Origin: Clostridium aminobutyricum
Lineage (GTDB): Bacteria; Bacillota; Clostridia; Peptostreptococcales; Anaerovoracaceae
Reading direction: 5' to 3'
NCBI RefSeq assembly: GCF_017255415.1
Contig: NZ_JAFJZZ010000004.1
Location: 62,001 to 126,000, forward strand
DNA length: 64,000 nt
Both the position numbers and the translations under genes were made by a program. Every line of letters starts with the position of its first letter. Positions within the stretch are counted from its first letter, which is position 1. The notes below the pieces were generated by a model. That model saw only the letters and a program-made list of their open reading frames with translations, had not been told where the DNA came from and ran no database searches. Below are positions 45,279-53,125 of the stretch, piece by piece.

Positions 45279-47246
45279 TTATCGATATAAAGGTTGCTCC
45301 AGAAGTTTTTCATCCAGTCTTAGCAATTCCATCATTTGTAATGGCTGTCCCTCGTTATTTATAAAGTATAATTCCTTGCTTAAAACATTAGCTATGTTTT
45401 TATTCATTTCTATGATCGGCTCCAGGTATGCTTTTGTGGCACGTTCTATCTTTTCCGCATTTCCTTCCAACTCAGGCGTATTTTGTCCGGTTTTTAAACA
45501 AGTTTCACGAATCCCACTATAAAGTTTATCCAGGTTTTCAACAATATTTATTAGTTGCTCATCCTGAGGTTCTGCTCCATCATAATAATTGAATCCATAT
45601 CCACATTTTTCATAAGCATCTTTCATCAGATATTCAATCAGATACCGTTCATTTTTACCCGCAAACTCATCGTATGTTTTATACACCGAGGAAGGATCAA
45701 ACCCGATGGAATTTCCTTTGAAACTTTCTTGGTCTTTCTCTCCATATATTGAGCAGTAGGTCATGGATTCGGTATACGGAATATCTAGAAATGAAGCTAA
45801 CGCCGTAAAAGTTGCCTTTGGATTTAATTTGCCGTCTTCAAACCGAACCAATCTGGAATCCTGATACAGCTTTTCTGACTTATCTACTCTGAAATTGCAC
45901 GATAACACCACGTTGGCGATGACATTGTCAAGCACCACATTTTCTTTCTGAAGACTGGGATCCAGCTTAAACTTTACGGTGGCTGCGTAACTGCTTGTAG
46001 GTCTTCGTACAGGGATAAACGTTTTGATGTATTTAAATTGTTTAAATATCGGCTGATTTTTTATTTGTTCCAATGCATCAGAGTGAAGTGTTACCCGATC
46101 TTGTTTATCGTGTATGATGCCATAGAAGATATTCGGGAAATGAGGCTGAAGAAACACGGCCGGTACAATTCTTGCTCCTTCATCCAAGGATTTATATCCT
46201 CTGGCTAAAGCTAACGTATAAGCAACCAATACATCTTTCTCATTAACATTTTTTTTGAATCTCAAATAGTTTCCAAATGGTATTTTATGTGTCTTTCCGT
46301 CAATTTCAAGATCAAGGTTGATGGGTTTTTTCTTAATATTTGTCTTTAATCCTTTTAGTGCCTCTCCAAGCTTATCCATCATCAGGGAATGCAATAGTAA
46401 TAAATTTGGATGATTATCAAAGACTTCATTAAAAAAGTCACCGCCGTTATGGGCGCTCAGTTGTGCATGCCAGATCAATTTAGTGACTTCTGACACATCA
46501 ATAGGCTTGACTGAATAAGAGCTGTAATCAATCCCAAACCGTTCTGAAAAGTTTATAGGATATAGTTCTGCTTCCTCTTCTATGAGAAATACAAATTTTT
46601 CATCTGTAAGCAAATGATTAAAATTAACTACCTGCAAATACGCACAAAAAACTTGCCAATTGGAGTAGTGCATATAAATATGATTATCCTTTGCCACCCA
46701 CTCGCTTTTCCGAACATTATCCCATAAATATTCTAACTGGTATTGAGAATATAAGTCCTTTTCAAAAATTGGCTTTTCTAAGTCGCTAAAGAAGTTACGG
46801 TCTATCACTTTCCGCTTAAAATCCACATAGTCTCCAAATCGATTTTCCGCTGGATAAAAAGGCACAAAGCCATCTCCGAAAGGGAAAAATTTAATATCCA
46901 ATTCTACAAAATTCACAAAATCTTTACGAAACAGGTAGGGGTATTTGGATAATTTTTTTACATTGATATCATATTGTTTCTGCCTATTTGCTATTTCAGG
47001 TATGTAAAAGTGCTTTGTCATGATATCAAGGATTTCTTCTTGAAAGTCTCCATTATTGTATAATCGAACTAGCTGCGTAAAGGCTACTTTTGCGTCACCA
47101 CCTGTCAGTAAAATATAAGCTGCTGCCTCAAAGTCCACTAAAGGGTCTTGATGGCCATTTTCCTTTAAAACGAGCATGTACGCTTTTTGGGCATCCTCCA
47201 CCATTTGCAGCTTTGCCAGCTTTTGTGCAATCTCAAGTGATTTCAT
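45279..47246 (-). CDS. Large unrecognised protein with sulfotransferase-like C-terminal region
   Basis: I do not recognise a full-length family for this 655-residue soluble protein. The N-terminus (about 1-75) has TPR-like helices (AQKLAKLQMVEDAQKAYMLVL). The C-terminal part has FIPVRRPTSSYAATVKF followed about 50 residues later by RLVRFEDGKLNPKATFTALASFLDIP. This resembles the 3'-phosphate loop (R-x-P-x-x-S) and the ED-x-x-x-NP-x-x-T region of PAPS sulfotransferases, but I do not see a clear 5'-phosphosulfate loop. It is the last gene of the phosphonate operon, two bases after an APS-kinase-like gene that could supply PAPS. The ATG at 47246 follows GAGAGGAG; the earlier in-frame start lacks one. 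A modifying transferase for flagellin or its glycan is inference. Confidence 0.5.
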   Translation of the reverse strand: MKSLEIAQKLAKLQMVEDAQKAYMLVLKENGHQDPLVDFEAAAYILLTGGDAKVAFTQLVRLYNNGDFQEEILDIMTKHFYIPEIANRQKQYDINVKKLSKYPYLFRKDFVNFVELDIKFFPFGDGFVPFYPAENRFGDYVDFKRKVIDRNFFSDLEKPIFEKDLYSQYQLEYLWDNVRKSEWVAKDNHIYMHYSNWQVFCAYLQVVNFNHLLTDEKFVFLIEEEAELYPINFSERFGIDYSSYSVKPIDVSEVTKLIWHAQLSAHNGGDFFNEVFDNHPNLLLLHSLMMDKLGEALKGLKTNIKKKPINLDLEIDGKTHKIPFGNYLRFKKNVNEKDVLVAYTLALARGYKSLDEGARIVPAVFLQPHFPNIFYGIIHDKQDRVTLHSDALEQIKNQPIFKQFKYIKTFIPVRRPTSSYAATVKFKLDPSLQKENVVLDNVIANVVLSCNFRVDKSEKLYQDSRLVRFEDGKLNPKATFTALASFLDIPYTESMTYCSIYGEKDQESFKGNSIGFDPSSVYKTYDEFAGKNERYLIEYLMKDAYEKCGYGFNYYDGAEPQDEQLINIVENLDKLYSGIRETCLKTGQNTPELEGNAEKIERATKAYLEPIIEMNKNIANVLSKELYFINNEGQPLQMMELLRLDEKLLEQPLYR

Positions 47247-47248
47247 GA

Positions 47249-47773
47249 TTATTCTCCTCTCGTACAAAATGTATGATATATCTGCTTAGCGATTGTCTCT
47301 GGCGTTTCAGAGCCATCATTGATAATAATCATGTTTGGTGTTTTTGGCTCCTCGAAATCCAAGTCTAAGCCTAGCACATTTTTTATTTCTCCTTTTAGGC
47401 ATCTGCTATATAACCCTTTTTGGTCTCTTTTCACCAACACTTCAATCGGTACTTTTAGATATATTTCAATATAATTCTCTATATTTTTTCTGTTCCAATC
47501 TCGAATCTCATCATACATCCCAATATTGCAGCAAATCACGTCAATCCCTTGATCCGATAACAATTTATATAATCGGATATTTCTCATTGCTATTTTTTTT
47601 CGGTCATTTTCTTCGTAACCTAAGTCATTTCCATACACTTCCCGGAGTTGGTCTCCATCCAGTAAAACCACTTTTCTATTCTCATCCTGCAGTTTTCTGA
47701 ATGCCCTACCAATGGTAGTTTTTCCTGCTCCTGACAACCCTGTTATCCAAAACACTTTTCCTTTTTCGTTCAC
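47249..47773 (-). CDS. APS-kinase-like protein (CysC family)
   Basis: CysC phosphorylates adenylyl-sulfate to PAPS, the sulfate donor. The 174-residue protein has the P-loop TGLSGAGKTT (residues 11-20), LLDGDQLREVYGNDLGY, a DR motif, and VPIEVLVKRDQKGLYSRCLKGEI, all matching CysC. The ISP motif region is altered to CCNIGMYDEIRDWNRKN, so another substrate is possible. The start is a GTG at 47773 with AAGGAGG six bases upstream; a longer open frame runs into pepM but has no such support. No cysDN sulfate adenylyltransferase is nearby, so APS must come from elsewhere. The gene starts 11 bases after pepM and is followed at two bases by the transferase-like gene. Confidence 0.85.
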   Translation of the reverse strand: MNEKGKVFWITGLSGAGKTTIGRAFRKLQDENRKVVLLDGDQLREVYGNDLGYEENDRKKIAMRNIRLYKLLSDQGIDVICCNIGMYDEIRDWNRKNIENYIEIYLKVPIEVLVKRDQKGLYSRCLKGEIKNVLGLDLDFEEPKTPNMIIINDGSETPETIAKQIYHTFCTRGE

Positions 47774-47784
47774 GATGGCCTCCT

Positions 47785-49083
47785 TTATTTTAACGGAATG
47801 AAGCTGATAACGTCTTTTATCGGCATACAATCCTCTTCTACGCATTTTGTTGAGCCATGAAGTAATATCTTCTGGGCTACCTTTTCCATTGCCGGGAAAG
47901 CACTTCGCAGCAAGTGGTTTGCATGGATCACAATATCGAACCCATGAGCTGCTAAAGCCGCTTCTGTTTCCGTATTGTAGGTGGTGGGTACAGCAACGAG
48001 GCATACATTTGGAAATCGAAGCTTAAATTTCTCCGAGAACTCATAGACTTCATCCGGTGATTTTTCTTTGGAATGAATCATGATGCCATCTGCTCCTGCC
48101 TCCACATAGGCTATCGCTCTCTTTAGGGCATCTTCTATCCCCTGTCCCAGAATTAAGCTTTCAATTCTGGCAATAATCATAAAATCATTGGTACGAAGAG
48201 CTTGTTTGCCTTTTTTAATTTTTTCACTAAAGTTCTCTATGGTATCCTGTGTTTGTTCCACCTCTGTTCCAAAGAGAGAGTTCATTTTTAAGCCAATTTT
48301 ATCTTCAATTATTATTGCGGAAACGCCCAATCGCTCCAAGGTCTGAACAGTATAAACAAAATGTTCTGCTAACCCACCAGTGTCTCCATCTAATATAATC
48401 GGCTTCGTAGTAACCTCCATAATTTCATTGATGCGCTCAATTCTTTTCGATATATCCACTAACTCTATATCCGGTTTGCCTCTTGACGAGGAATCACATA
48501 AACTGGATACCCACATGGCATCAAATTGTTTTATACCACCGTCTACGTTTACTTGTGTGTTTTCAACAATCAAACCGGTCAACCCATTGTGCGCTTCCAA
48601 GACAGATAGTGGCTTCTTTAATTTAAGGAGTTTTTTCAACATCCCTCTTCTAATTTCCGGTACCGTGTATCTTTCCGCAAAACGTCCCTCCAACACATTG
48701 ATGTTAATGTCATTTGTATAAGGGAACTCTATCACTTGTCCGCCATAGCTGCTAACTAAGTTCATAACTTCTTCTCTTAAACTTGCTTGTTTTCCTGTTA
48801 CCCAGTCGTCACCATGGACTATAACGTCAGGCTTAAGTTGTTCTATAATCTTTTTATAACTTAATTCATCCTGTTCTACAACATTGGTTACACAAGATAA
48901 AGATTTTATTAAATTAATTCTTTCCTGAAAAGGCACTAAAGGGATTCTTTTATATTGAGCAACTACATGATCCGTCAATACGCCAACTGTTAATTCACCT
49001 AACTCCGCCGCTTTCTCAAATATCCGGATATGCCCATAATGCAATATATCCGAACTGCAACTCATAAACACTTTTTTAGCCAT
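47785..49083 (-). CDS. pepM: Cytidylyltransferase-PEP mutase fusion protein
   Basis: PEP mutase converts phosphoenolpyruvate to phosphonopyruvate, the first step of phosphonate biosynthesis. Residues 1-125 are a nucleotidyltransferase of the glycerol-3-phosphate cytidylyltransferase type, with HYGH at 15-18 and PFQERINLIKS. Residues about 145-432 are the isocitrate-lyase-fold mutase, with DAMWVSSL near 188-195, LDGDTGG at 231-237 and the diagnostic EDK-x5-NS at 260-269. The ATG at 49083 has AAAGGGG upstream, and the in-frame start at 49104 does not. Fusions of this kind are known in clusters that attach phosphonates to polymers through CMP intermediates. It lies within the six-gene operon 45279-52103. 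Confidence 0.93.
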   Translation of the reverse strand: MAKKVFMSCSSDILHYGHIRIFEKAAELGELTVGVLTDHVVAQYKRIPLVPFQERINLIKSLSCVTNVVEQDELSYKKIIEQLKPDVIVHGDDWVTGKQASLREEVMNLVSSYGGQVIEFPYTNDININVLEGRFAERYTVPEIRRGMLKKLLKLKKPLSVLEAHNGLTGLIVENTQVNVDGGIKQFDAMWVSSLCDSSSRGKPDIELVDISKRIERINEIMEVTTKPIILDGDTGGLAEHFVYTVQTLERLGVSAIIIEDKIGLKMNSLFGTEVEQTQDTIENFSEKIKKGKQALRTNDFMIIARIESLILGQGIEDALKRAIAYVEAGADGIMIHSKEKSPDEVYEFSEKFKLRFPNVCLVAVPTTYNTETEAALAAHGFDIVIHANHLLRSAFPAMEKVAQKILLHGSTKCVEEDCMPIKDVISFIPLK

Positions 49084-49123
49084 TATTTCCCCTTTCGCTG
49101 ACACGCATTAACTGTTCTGTTAG

Positions 49124-50248
49124 TTATAATATTTTACGTAAAATAGCTTCTACATCTTTAGGCTCTAAATCTACCGGATTATTGTCCATACGTCCGGCCG
49201 TAAACGCCCTTTCAACGATGTAAGGTATATCCTCTTCATGAATGCCAAAGTACGTTAAATTTAATTGAACGATTCCTTCACACACTTTGTTGATCCAATT
49301 TCTTATTCCTGAAAATTCTTCAAATACTTTATATAATTGATCGATATCTTCCGTATTTTTTTCATTCAACCTTGCTACTTCTGATAAAGTCAAAGCGACT
49401 GCGAACCCGTGCTCCACACCAAAATGCTGAGTGATCGGATAGGAGATGGAGTGGCAGGCTGTTGTTCTCGTATTTGAAAATGCTAAAGCGGAGAGCAACG
49501 ATGCTCTCATCAGATTCGTTCTCAACCGTATATTAGTAGGGTCTTGCAAGGTTTCTGATAAGTTATGCGTTATCAGTTCCACGCTCCTTAAAGCAATATC
49601 CTTTATCAAAAAATTTGTATTTTTACTCCAATAGGCTTCAATGGCTTGGGCTAAGGCATCTAACGCAGTAGCCAACGTGATTCTTTTCGGTAGCGTTACC
49701 GTTAATTCCGGAATCATAATGGCTTTTATTGGGCTTAAGGCAATATCATCAATAGAGAACTTTCCCTTTCCATTGGTCTCCCAAACGGTTGCCCACTGAG
49801 TTAATTCTGAGCCTGTTCCGGATGTGGTGGGAATAGCGATTATGTCCAGTGTTTTATAATTCTCTTTATATTTTTTATCCTTAATGGTAGACAATACTTC
49901 CTCTGGGGTACTCAAGTTCATATAGAATAAAGCACTGATTGCTTTTGCTAAGTCTATAGACGTGCCGCCACCTATTGTCATGATTATCGTTGGCTCAAAA
50001 TTATGCTTTTTAATCTCTTTAATCACCTGAAAAATTCCATCTTGTGTAAGAAATTTAAATCTTTCTTTTATCCACAAGATGTTCTTATTCTGAATAGCAT
50101 GTACCTCTTCAAGGAGCCCCCAGCTGCTTAGATCGTTTTCACTGGCAAAAAGAATTAACTTATCGTTTTCCAATGATTTTAACTGCTGAATGATATACTG
50201 TTTTTGTTCCCAAATGATCTCCGTTTTGCAAAATGATTTGTATTCCAT
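49124..50248 (-). CDS. Iron-type alcohol dehydrogenase, probable phosphonoacetaldehyde reductase
   Basis: Group III dehydrogenases near pepM and ppd reduce phosphonoacetaldehyde to 2-hydroxyethylphosphonate. The 374-residue protein has the NAD(P)-binding GGGTSIDLAKAI at 93-104, IPTTSGTGSE at 139-148, and metal-site residues Asp197, His266 (ACHSISYP) and His280 (VEHG). The second metal ligand, usually His in DAxxHAxE, is Gln201 here (DALAQAIEAYW), so metal binding may be altered. No aminoethylphosphonate transaminase is present, which favours the alcohol product. The gene follows the nucleotidyltransferase by 24 bases and precedes pepM by 40. Confidence 0.82.
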   Translation of the reverse strand: MEYKSFCKTEIIWEQKQYIIQQLKSLENDKLILFASENDLSSWGLLEEVHAIQNKNILWIKERFKFLTQDGIFQVIKEIKKHNFEPTIIMTIGGGTSIDLAKAISALFYMNLSTPEEVLSTIKDKKYKENYKTLDIIAIPTTSGTGSELTQWATVWETNGKGKFSIDDIALSPIKAIMIPELTVTLPKRITLATALDALAQAIEAYWSKNTNFLIKDIALRSVELITHNLSETLQDPTNIRLRTNLMRASLLSALAFSNTRTTACHSISYPITQHFGVEHGFAVALTLSEVARLNEKNTEDIDQLYKVFEEFSGIRNWINKVCEGIVQLNLTYFGIHEEDIPYIVERAFTAGRMDNNPVDLEPKDVEAILRKIL

Positions 50249-50272
50249 TTTAACCTCGCTGTCTTTGTCACG

Positions 50273-50977
50273 TTATCGCAATAATTTTTTAATGGTGATC
50301 AAATCCCGTTCATTATCGATTTCCTTACAAAGCCTATCTTCTACATCATAAGGAAATAGGTTTAGTTCTTTGCTAATAGCATTGAAAGCTTTTTCTGCAT
50401 AGCAATTATCTTCTCCGTTGCGACAAAACTCTTCCATTTTATTTAGCCACTTCAACCAATCCGCTTCCTTTAACAAATATAAAGGCTGCGCTGCCAAAGC
50501 ATGTTCAAAGAATTCTATACCGATTTTTTCAATTTTATTATCGAAAACTACCGCCTTAAAATCTTTATCCGGCAGTGGCAAGGTTGAACTAATAGCCATA
50601 CAACTACGTTCCTGTTCGATCAGGTTTTGAATCACTTCAAAATCAAAAACCAAGTCCCCATGCATAAATAGAATCTCATCTCCCAGTTGTTCTTTGGCTA
50701 AATAGATGGAGTATATATAGTTGGTATTTTCATATCGATCATTGTGTACAAAATTGTAATCTTGTTTTAAATTTAGTCCTTTAACATAGTCTATTAGCCG
50801 TTCTGCTTTATAGCCTGTTGTTATGACGATATCATTAATACCAAGTGTATAAAGTTGTTTTAACTGTCTGCTTAAGATCGTTTCTGTGTCAGAGATTTCA
50901 GTCATACATTTAGGATGTTCGTAGGTCAGCTCACCCATTCGGCTTCCTCTGCCAGAGTTTAAGATTAGCGCTTTCAT
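50273..50977 (-). CDS. MobA-like nucleotidyltransferase, probably activates the phosphonate
   Basis: The 234-residue protein starts with the nucleotide-binding loop LILNSGRGSRMGELTYEHPK, with R-G-S-R-M-G as in LicC and PntC-type cytidylyltransferases. It has metal-binding MHGDLVFD near residue 108 and a late EIDNERDL. The family couples choline-phosphate or aminoethylphosphonate to CMP. Placed between ppd and the dehydrogenase, it probably makes a CMP-phosphonate for transfer. A second, unrelated cytidylyltransferase domain is fused to pepM, so the two may act on different substrates. AAGGAG precedes the ATG; one base separates it from ppd. Confidence 0.82.
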   Translation of the reverse strand: MKALILNSGRGSRMGELTYEHPKCMTEISDTETILSRQLKQLYTLGINDIVITTGYKAERLIDYVKGLNLKQDYNFVHNDRYENTNYIYSIYLAKEQLGDEILFMHGDLVFDFEVIQNLIEQERSCMAISSTLPLPDKDFKAVVFDNKIEKIGIEFFEHALAAQPLYLLKEADWLKWLNKMEEFCRNGEDNCYAEKAFNAISKELNLFPYDVEDRLCKEIDNERDLITIKKLLR

Positions 50978-50978
50978 T

Positions 50979-52103
50979 CTATTTATACTCCTTTAAATAT
51001 CGCATAAACTCTTCTTTATTTTGCTTTGGTGTGGTTTGAGGTCTTCCTAAATCCGATCTTGCACGAATGACGGCTTTCGCCTCAATTAATATAAGTTTGT
51101 CTGCTTTTTTTGCATCATGAAGGGCTTTTTCCAATTCGTCATACGTTTTCACACTAATTGCTTCAGAAAATCCGCATCCAAGGGCAATTTGAGGGATATT
51201 TATATGTTGAGCAACAGTTGGCATGCCACCTACCGATTCATGCGCTTCATTATTAATAACGACATATTTCAGATTATCCGGCTTGCTGGCTCCAATTACT
51301 GCAAGGGCTCCAAGATGCATGAGCAATCCCCCGTCACCATCTACACACCAAACTTTACTGCTTGGTTTATGCAGGGCTATGCCCAAAGCAATGGATGAGC
51401 AATGCCCCATGGAACCAACCGTTAAAAAATCATATTGATGGCCTTGCCCGTTTCTCTCTCTTATTTCATATATTTCTCTTGATGCTTTGCCTGTATTTGA
51501 AACAATGATATCATTTTTGGTTTCCGCTACAAGCCGTTCCAATATTCCTTCTCTCGTCATTTCAAAGCTATTACTGTAATTTATTTTTCCTTCGGAATGT
51601 AAAGCGTCCTTTTTTATAACAAAAGCAACACTTTGACCTTTCTCCAGTAATTTCTCAAAGGAATTCATCTTCTCTTTAATCTGATTGATAGCGGTCTCTT
51701 TGTCTATTACCATTGTCTCTATATTCAATACATTTAGTAACTCCAAGGTAATATTTCCTTGATTTATATGCTGTGGTTCATCCTTTACGCCGGGCTCACC
51801 TCTCCAACCTATAATAAAGATGCACGGAATAGCATAAACATCAGTACTGGTTAATGAGGCTATGGGATTTATCGCATTGCCTATACCGCTATTCTGCATA
51901 TAGATGACAGGTGTTTTGCCCGTAGCCAGATGAAATCCGGTTGCCAAAGCTACGGCGTTTCCTTCATTCGCAGCGATTATATGTTGGCTAGATATCCCAT
52001 GCTTCTCATGAAGATAATCGCATAGCGCCTTTAATTGTGAGTCGGGCACCCCTGTGAAAAAGGTGCTCTCATCTATCATATCAATGAGTTTGTTTACATC
52101 CAT
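50979..52103 (-). CDS. ppd: Phosphonopyruvate decarboxylase
   Basis: This thiamine-diphosphate enzyme decarboxylates phosphonopyruvate to phosphonoacetaldehyde, pulling the unfavourable PEP mutase step forward. The 374-residue protein has FFTGVPDSQLK near the N-terminus, the catalytic-Glu region IAANEGNAVALATG, the family motif MQNSGIGNAINPIASL, RGEPGVKDEPQH, and the diphosphate motif DGDGGLLMHLG followed by NNEAHESVGGMPT. The ATG at 52103 has GAGGAA seven bases upstream; the TTG at 52118 lies within that site. It is first in the operon, about 30 bases from a sigma-D-like promoter. Confidence 0.95.
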   Translation of the reverse strand: MDVNKLIDMIDESTFFTGVPDSQLKALCDYLHEKHGISSQHIIAANEGNAVALATGFHLATGKTPVIYMQNSGIGNAINPIASLTSTDVYAIPCIFIIGWRGEPGVKDEPQHINQGNITLELLNVLNIETMVIDKETAINQIKEKMNSFEKLLEKGQSVAFVIKKDALHSEGKINYSNSFEMTREGILERLVAETKNDIIVSNTGKASREIYEIRERNGQGHQYDFLTVGSMGHCSSIALGIALHKPSSKVWCVDGDGGLLMHLGALAVIGASKPDNLKYVVINNEAHESVGGMPTVAQHINIPQIALGCGFSEAISVKTYDELEKALHDAKKADKLILIEAKAVIRARSDLGRPQTTPKQNKEEFMRYLKEYK

Positions 52104-52137
52104 AGTCAATTTCCTCAATAAAATAATCTTTCCATTT

Positions 52138-52164
52138 ATATCGACATTTTTCGTCTAAAAATAA
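52138..52164 (-). promoter_or_regulatory. Sigma-D/FliA-type promoter of the phosphonate operon
   Basis: On the minus strand TTAT (52164-52161), 15 bases, GTCGATAT (52145-52138), about 35 bases before ppd. The -10 is identical to that of flgM. It would put phosphonate synthesis in the same late class as flagellin. Confidence 0.65.
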
Positions 52165-52189
52165 GCAAAAACCCTCATATAGCAGAGGG
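52165..52189 (-). terminator. Terminator of the hook/export operon
   Basis: On the minus strand CCCTC (52189-52185) and GAGGG (52176-52172) form a short GC-rich stem around an eight-base loop, followed by TTTTTGC. It follows the last gene of the operon by about 65 bases and abuts the phosphonate promoter. Confidence 0.7.
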
Positions 52190-52253
52190 CTCCTTTAGTA
52201 TAATTTTTTATTCACTTCATGCACTCTCGGTGATAGAGCCTCAAATTCTTCAA

Positions 52254-52808
52254 TTATACGGTGATGTCCAAATTCCCGCCTTTTCCTGTATCCGGAATCG
52301 CATTATATTGTGGTTCTTGAGAGGATTGATCAGCTCTTGTCACCGTTCTTGTTGTTCCCCCTGATACGTAGGTCTTTCCGCATTCCGGGCAGACAGCAGT
52401 GTGCAACATAACAGTCTGTGAAACAACCTCTCTGTCTTCTTGCTCTGCCTTCATTTGATTTCGGCTTACGTGTTCCTGCTCATGAGCCCTTACCGAAGAG
52501 GCTACATTGTTTCCAAGCTTCGTCGGTGTTTGATAAGAAACCCCGGAATCGTTGGATTCATCCTGATATTTTCTATTCTTGCAGGTCTGACACTCACCGT
52601 CTTTGATCTTATTCGTGCTAGAAGCACTTTCCGTTCCATTGACCGGCAGATTGGTATCAACATCTTTATCAACCGGGGCGAAAACAGAACTCTGAGCAGC
52701 TCCAGCCTGTCCTGCAACATTGGAGTCGGCGGTTTTTGTAAACTGTGAGTTTTCATAGTTTTTAAGGCTTCCGCTGTTGAATCCAGCGTTAATCGAAGGA
52801 ATATCCAT
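52254..52808 (-). CDS. Zincin-motif (HEQEH) protein with two CxxC pairs
   Basis: The 184-residue protein is disordered and Ser/Asn-rich over residues 1-70, then has CQTC near 73-76, SSVRAHEQEHVSRN near 104-117, and CPECGKTYVSGGTTRTVT near 139-156. HEQEH fits the HExxH zinc-protease pattern and, with the RAHE context, recalls SprA-related proteins; the four Cys could bind a second metal. There is no signal peptide. It is the last gene of the long flagellar operon, after the FlhB-like small gene, so it may process or bind an axial component; this is inference. Confidence 0.6.
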   Translation of the reverse strand: MDIPSINAGFNSGSLKNYENSQFTKTADSNVAGQAGAAQSSVFAPVDKDVDTNLPVNGTESASSTNKIKDGECQTCKNRKYQDESNDSGVSYQTPTKLGNNVASSVRAHEQEHVSRNQMKAEQEDREVVSQTVMLHTAVCPECGKTYVSGGTTRTVTRADQSSQEPQYNAIPDTGKGGNLDITV

Positions 52809-52861
52809 CGTGCACTCCTTTCTTAAATGAAATTAGTATAAAAAGAAAAGGCCATTCGGAC

Positions 52862-53125
52862 TTATTTATCCATCTTAAAGTTCAGAAAATAGACGTAAAT
52901 TTCTACTACGGCATTGTATACCTCTTCCGGGATCCTTGCCCCCAGTTCCAGTTGGGAAAGTACTGTTGCAAGAGAGGTATCTTCATACACCGGTACATCG
53001 GATTGATTGGCAACTTCAACAATTTTTTCTGCCATATACCCCAGACCGGAAGCCACAATAATCGGGGCCGTATCTTTACCGTCATATTTTAAGGCAACTG
53101 CCTTTTGAGAGCTATATTGTGACAT
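52862..53125 (-). CDS. ylqH: FlhB C-terminal-domain homologue (YlqH/FlhX type)
   Basis: The 87-residue protein matches only the cytoplasmic C-terminal part of FlhB: AVALKYDGKDTAPIIVASGLGYMAEKIVEVANQSDVPVYED, the counterpart of AVALRYHPDSDRAPIVVAKGQDELA in the full FlhB at 54580-55653. The autocleavage NPTH is absent since the protein starts after it, so it mimics the cleaved FlhB-CC fragment. Such proteins can replace this fragment in export-substrate switching. Its start overlaps the end of the preceding gene by 14 bases, and the same gene pair (ylqG-ylqH) occurs in Bacillus. Confidence 0.85.
   Translation of the reverse strand: MSQYSSQKAVALKYDGKDTAPIIVASGLGYMAEKIVEVANQSDVPVYEDTSLATVLSQLELGARIPEEVYNAVVEIYVYFLNFKMDK

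Noticed and set aside
47785-48004. N-terminal extension of the CysC-like frame back to 48004
   Set aside because: It overlaps pepM fully, whereas the GTG at 47773 has a perfect ribosome site and gives a normal CysC length.
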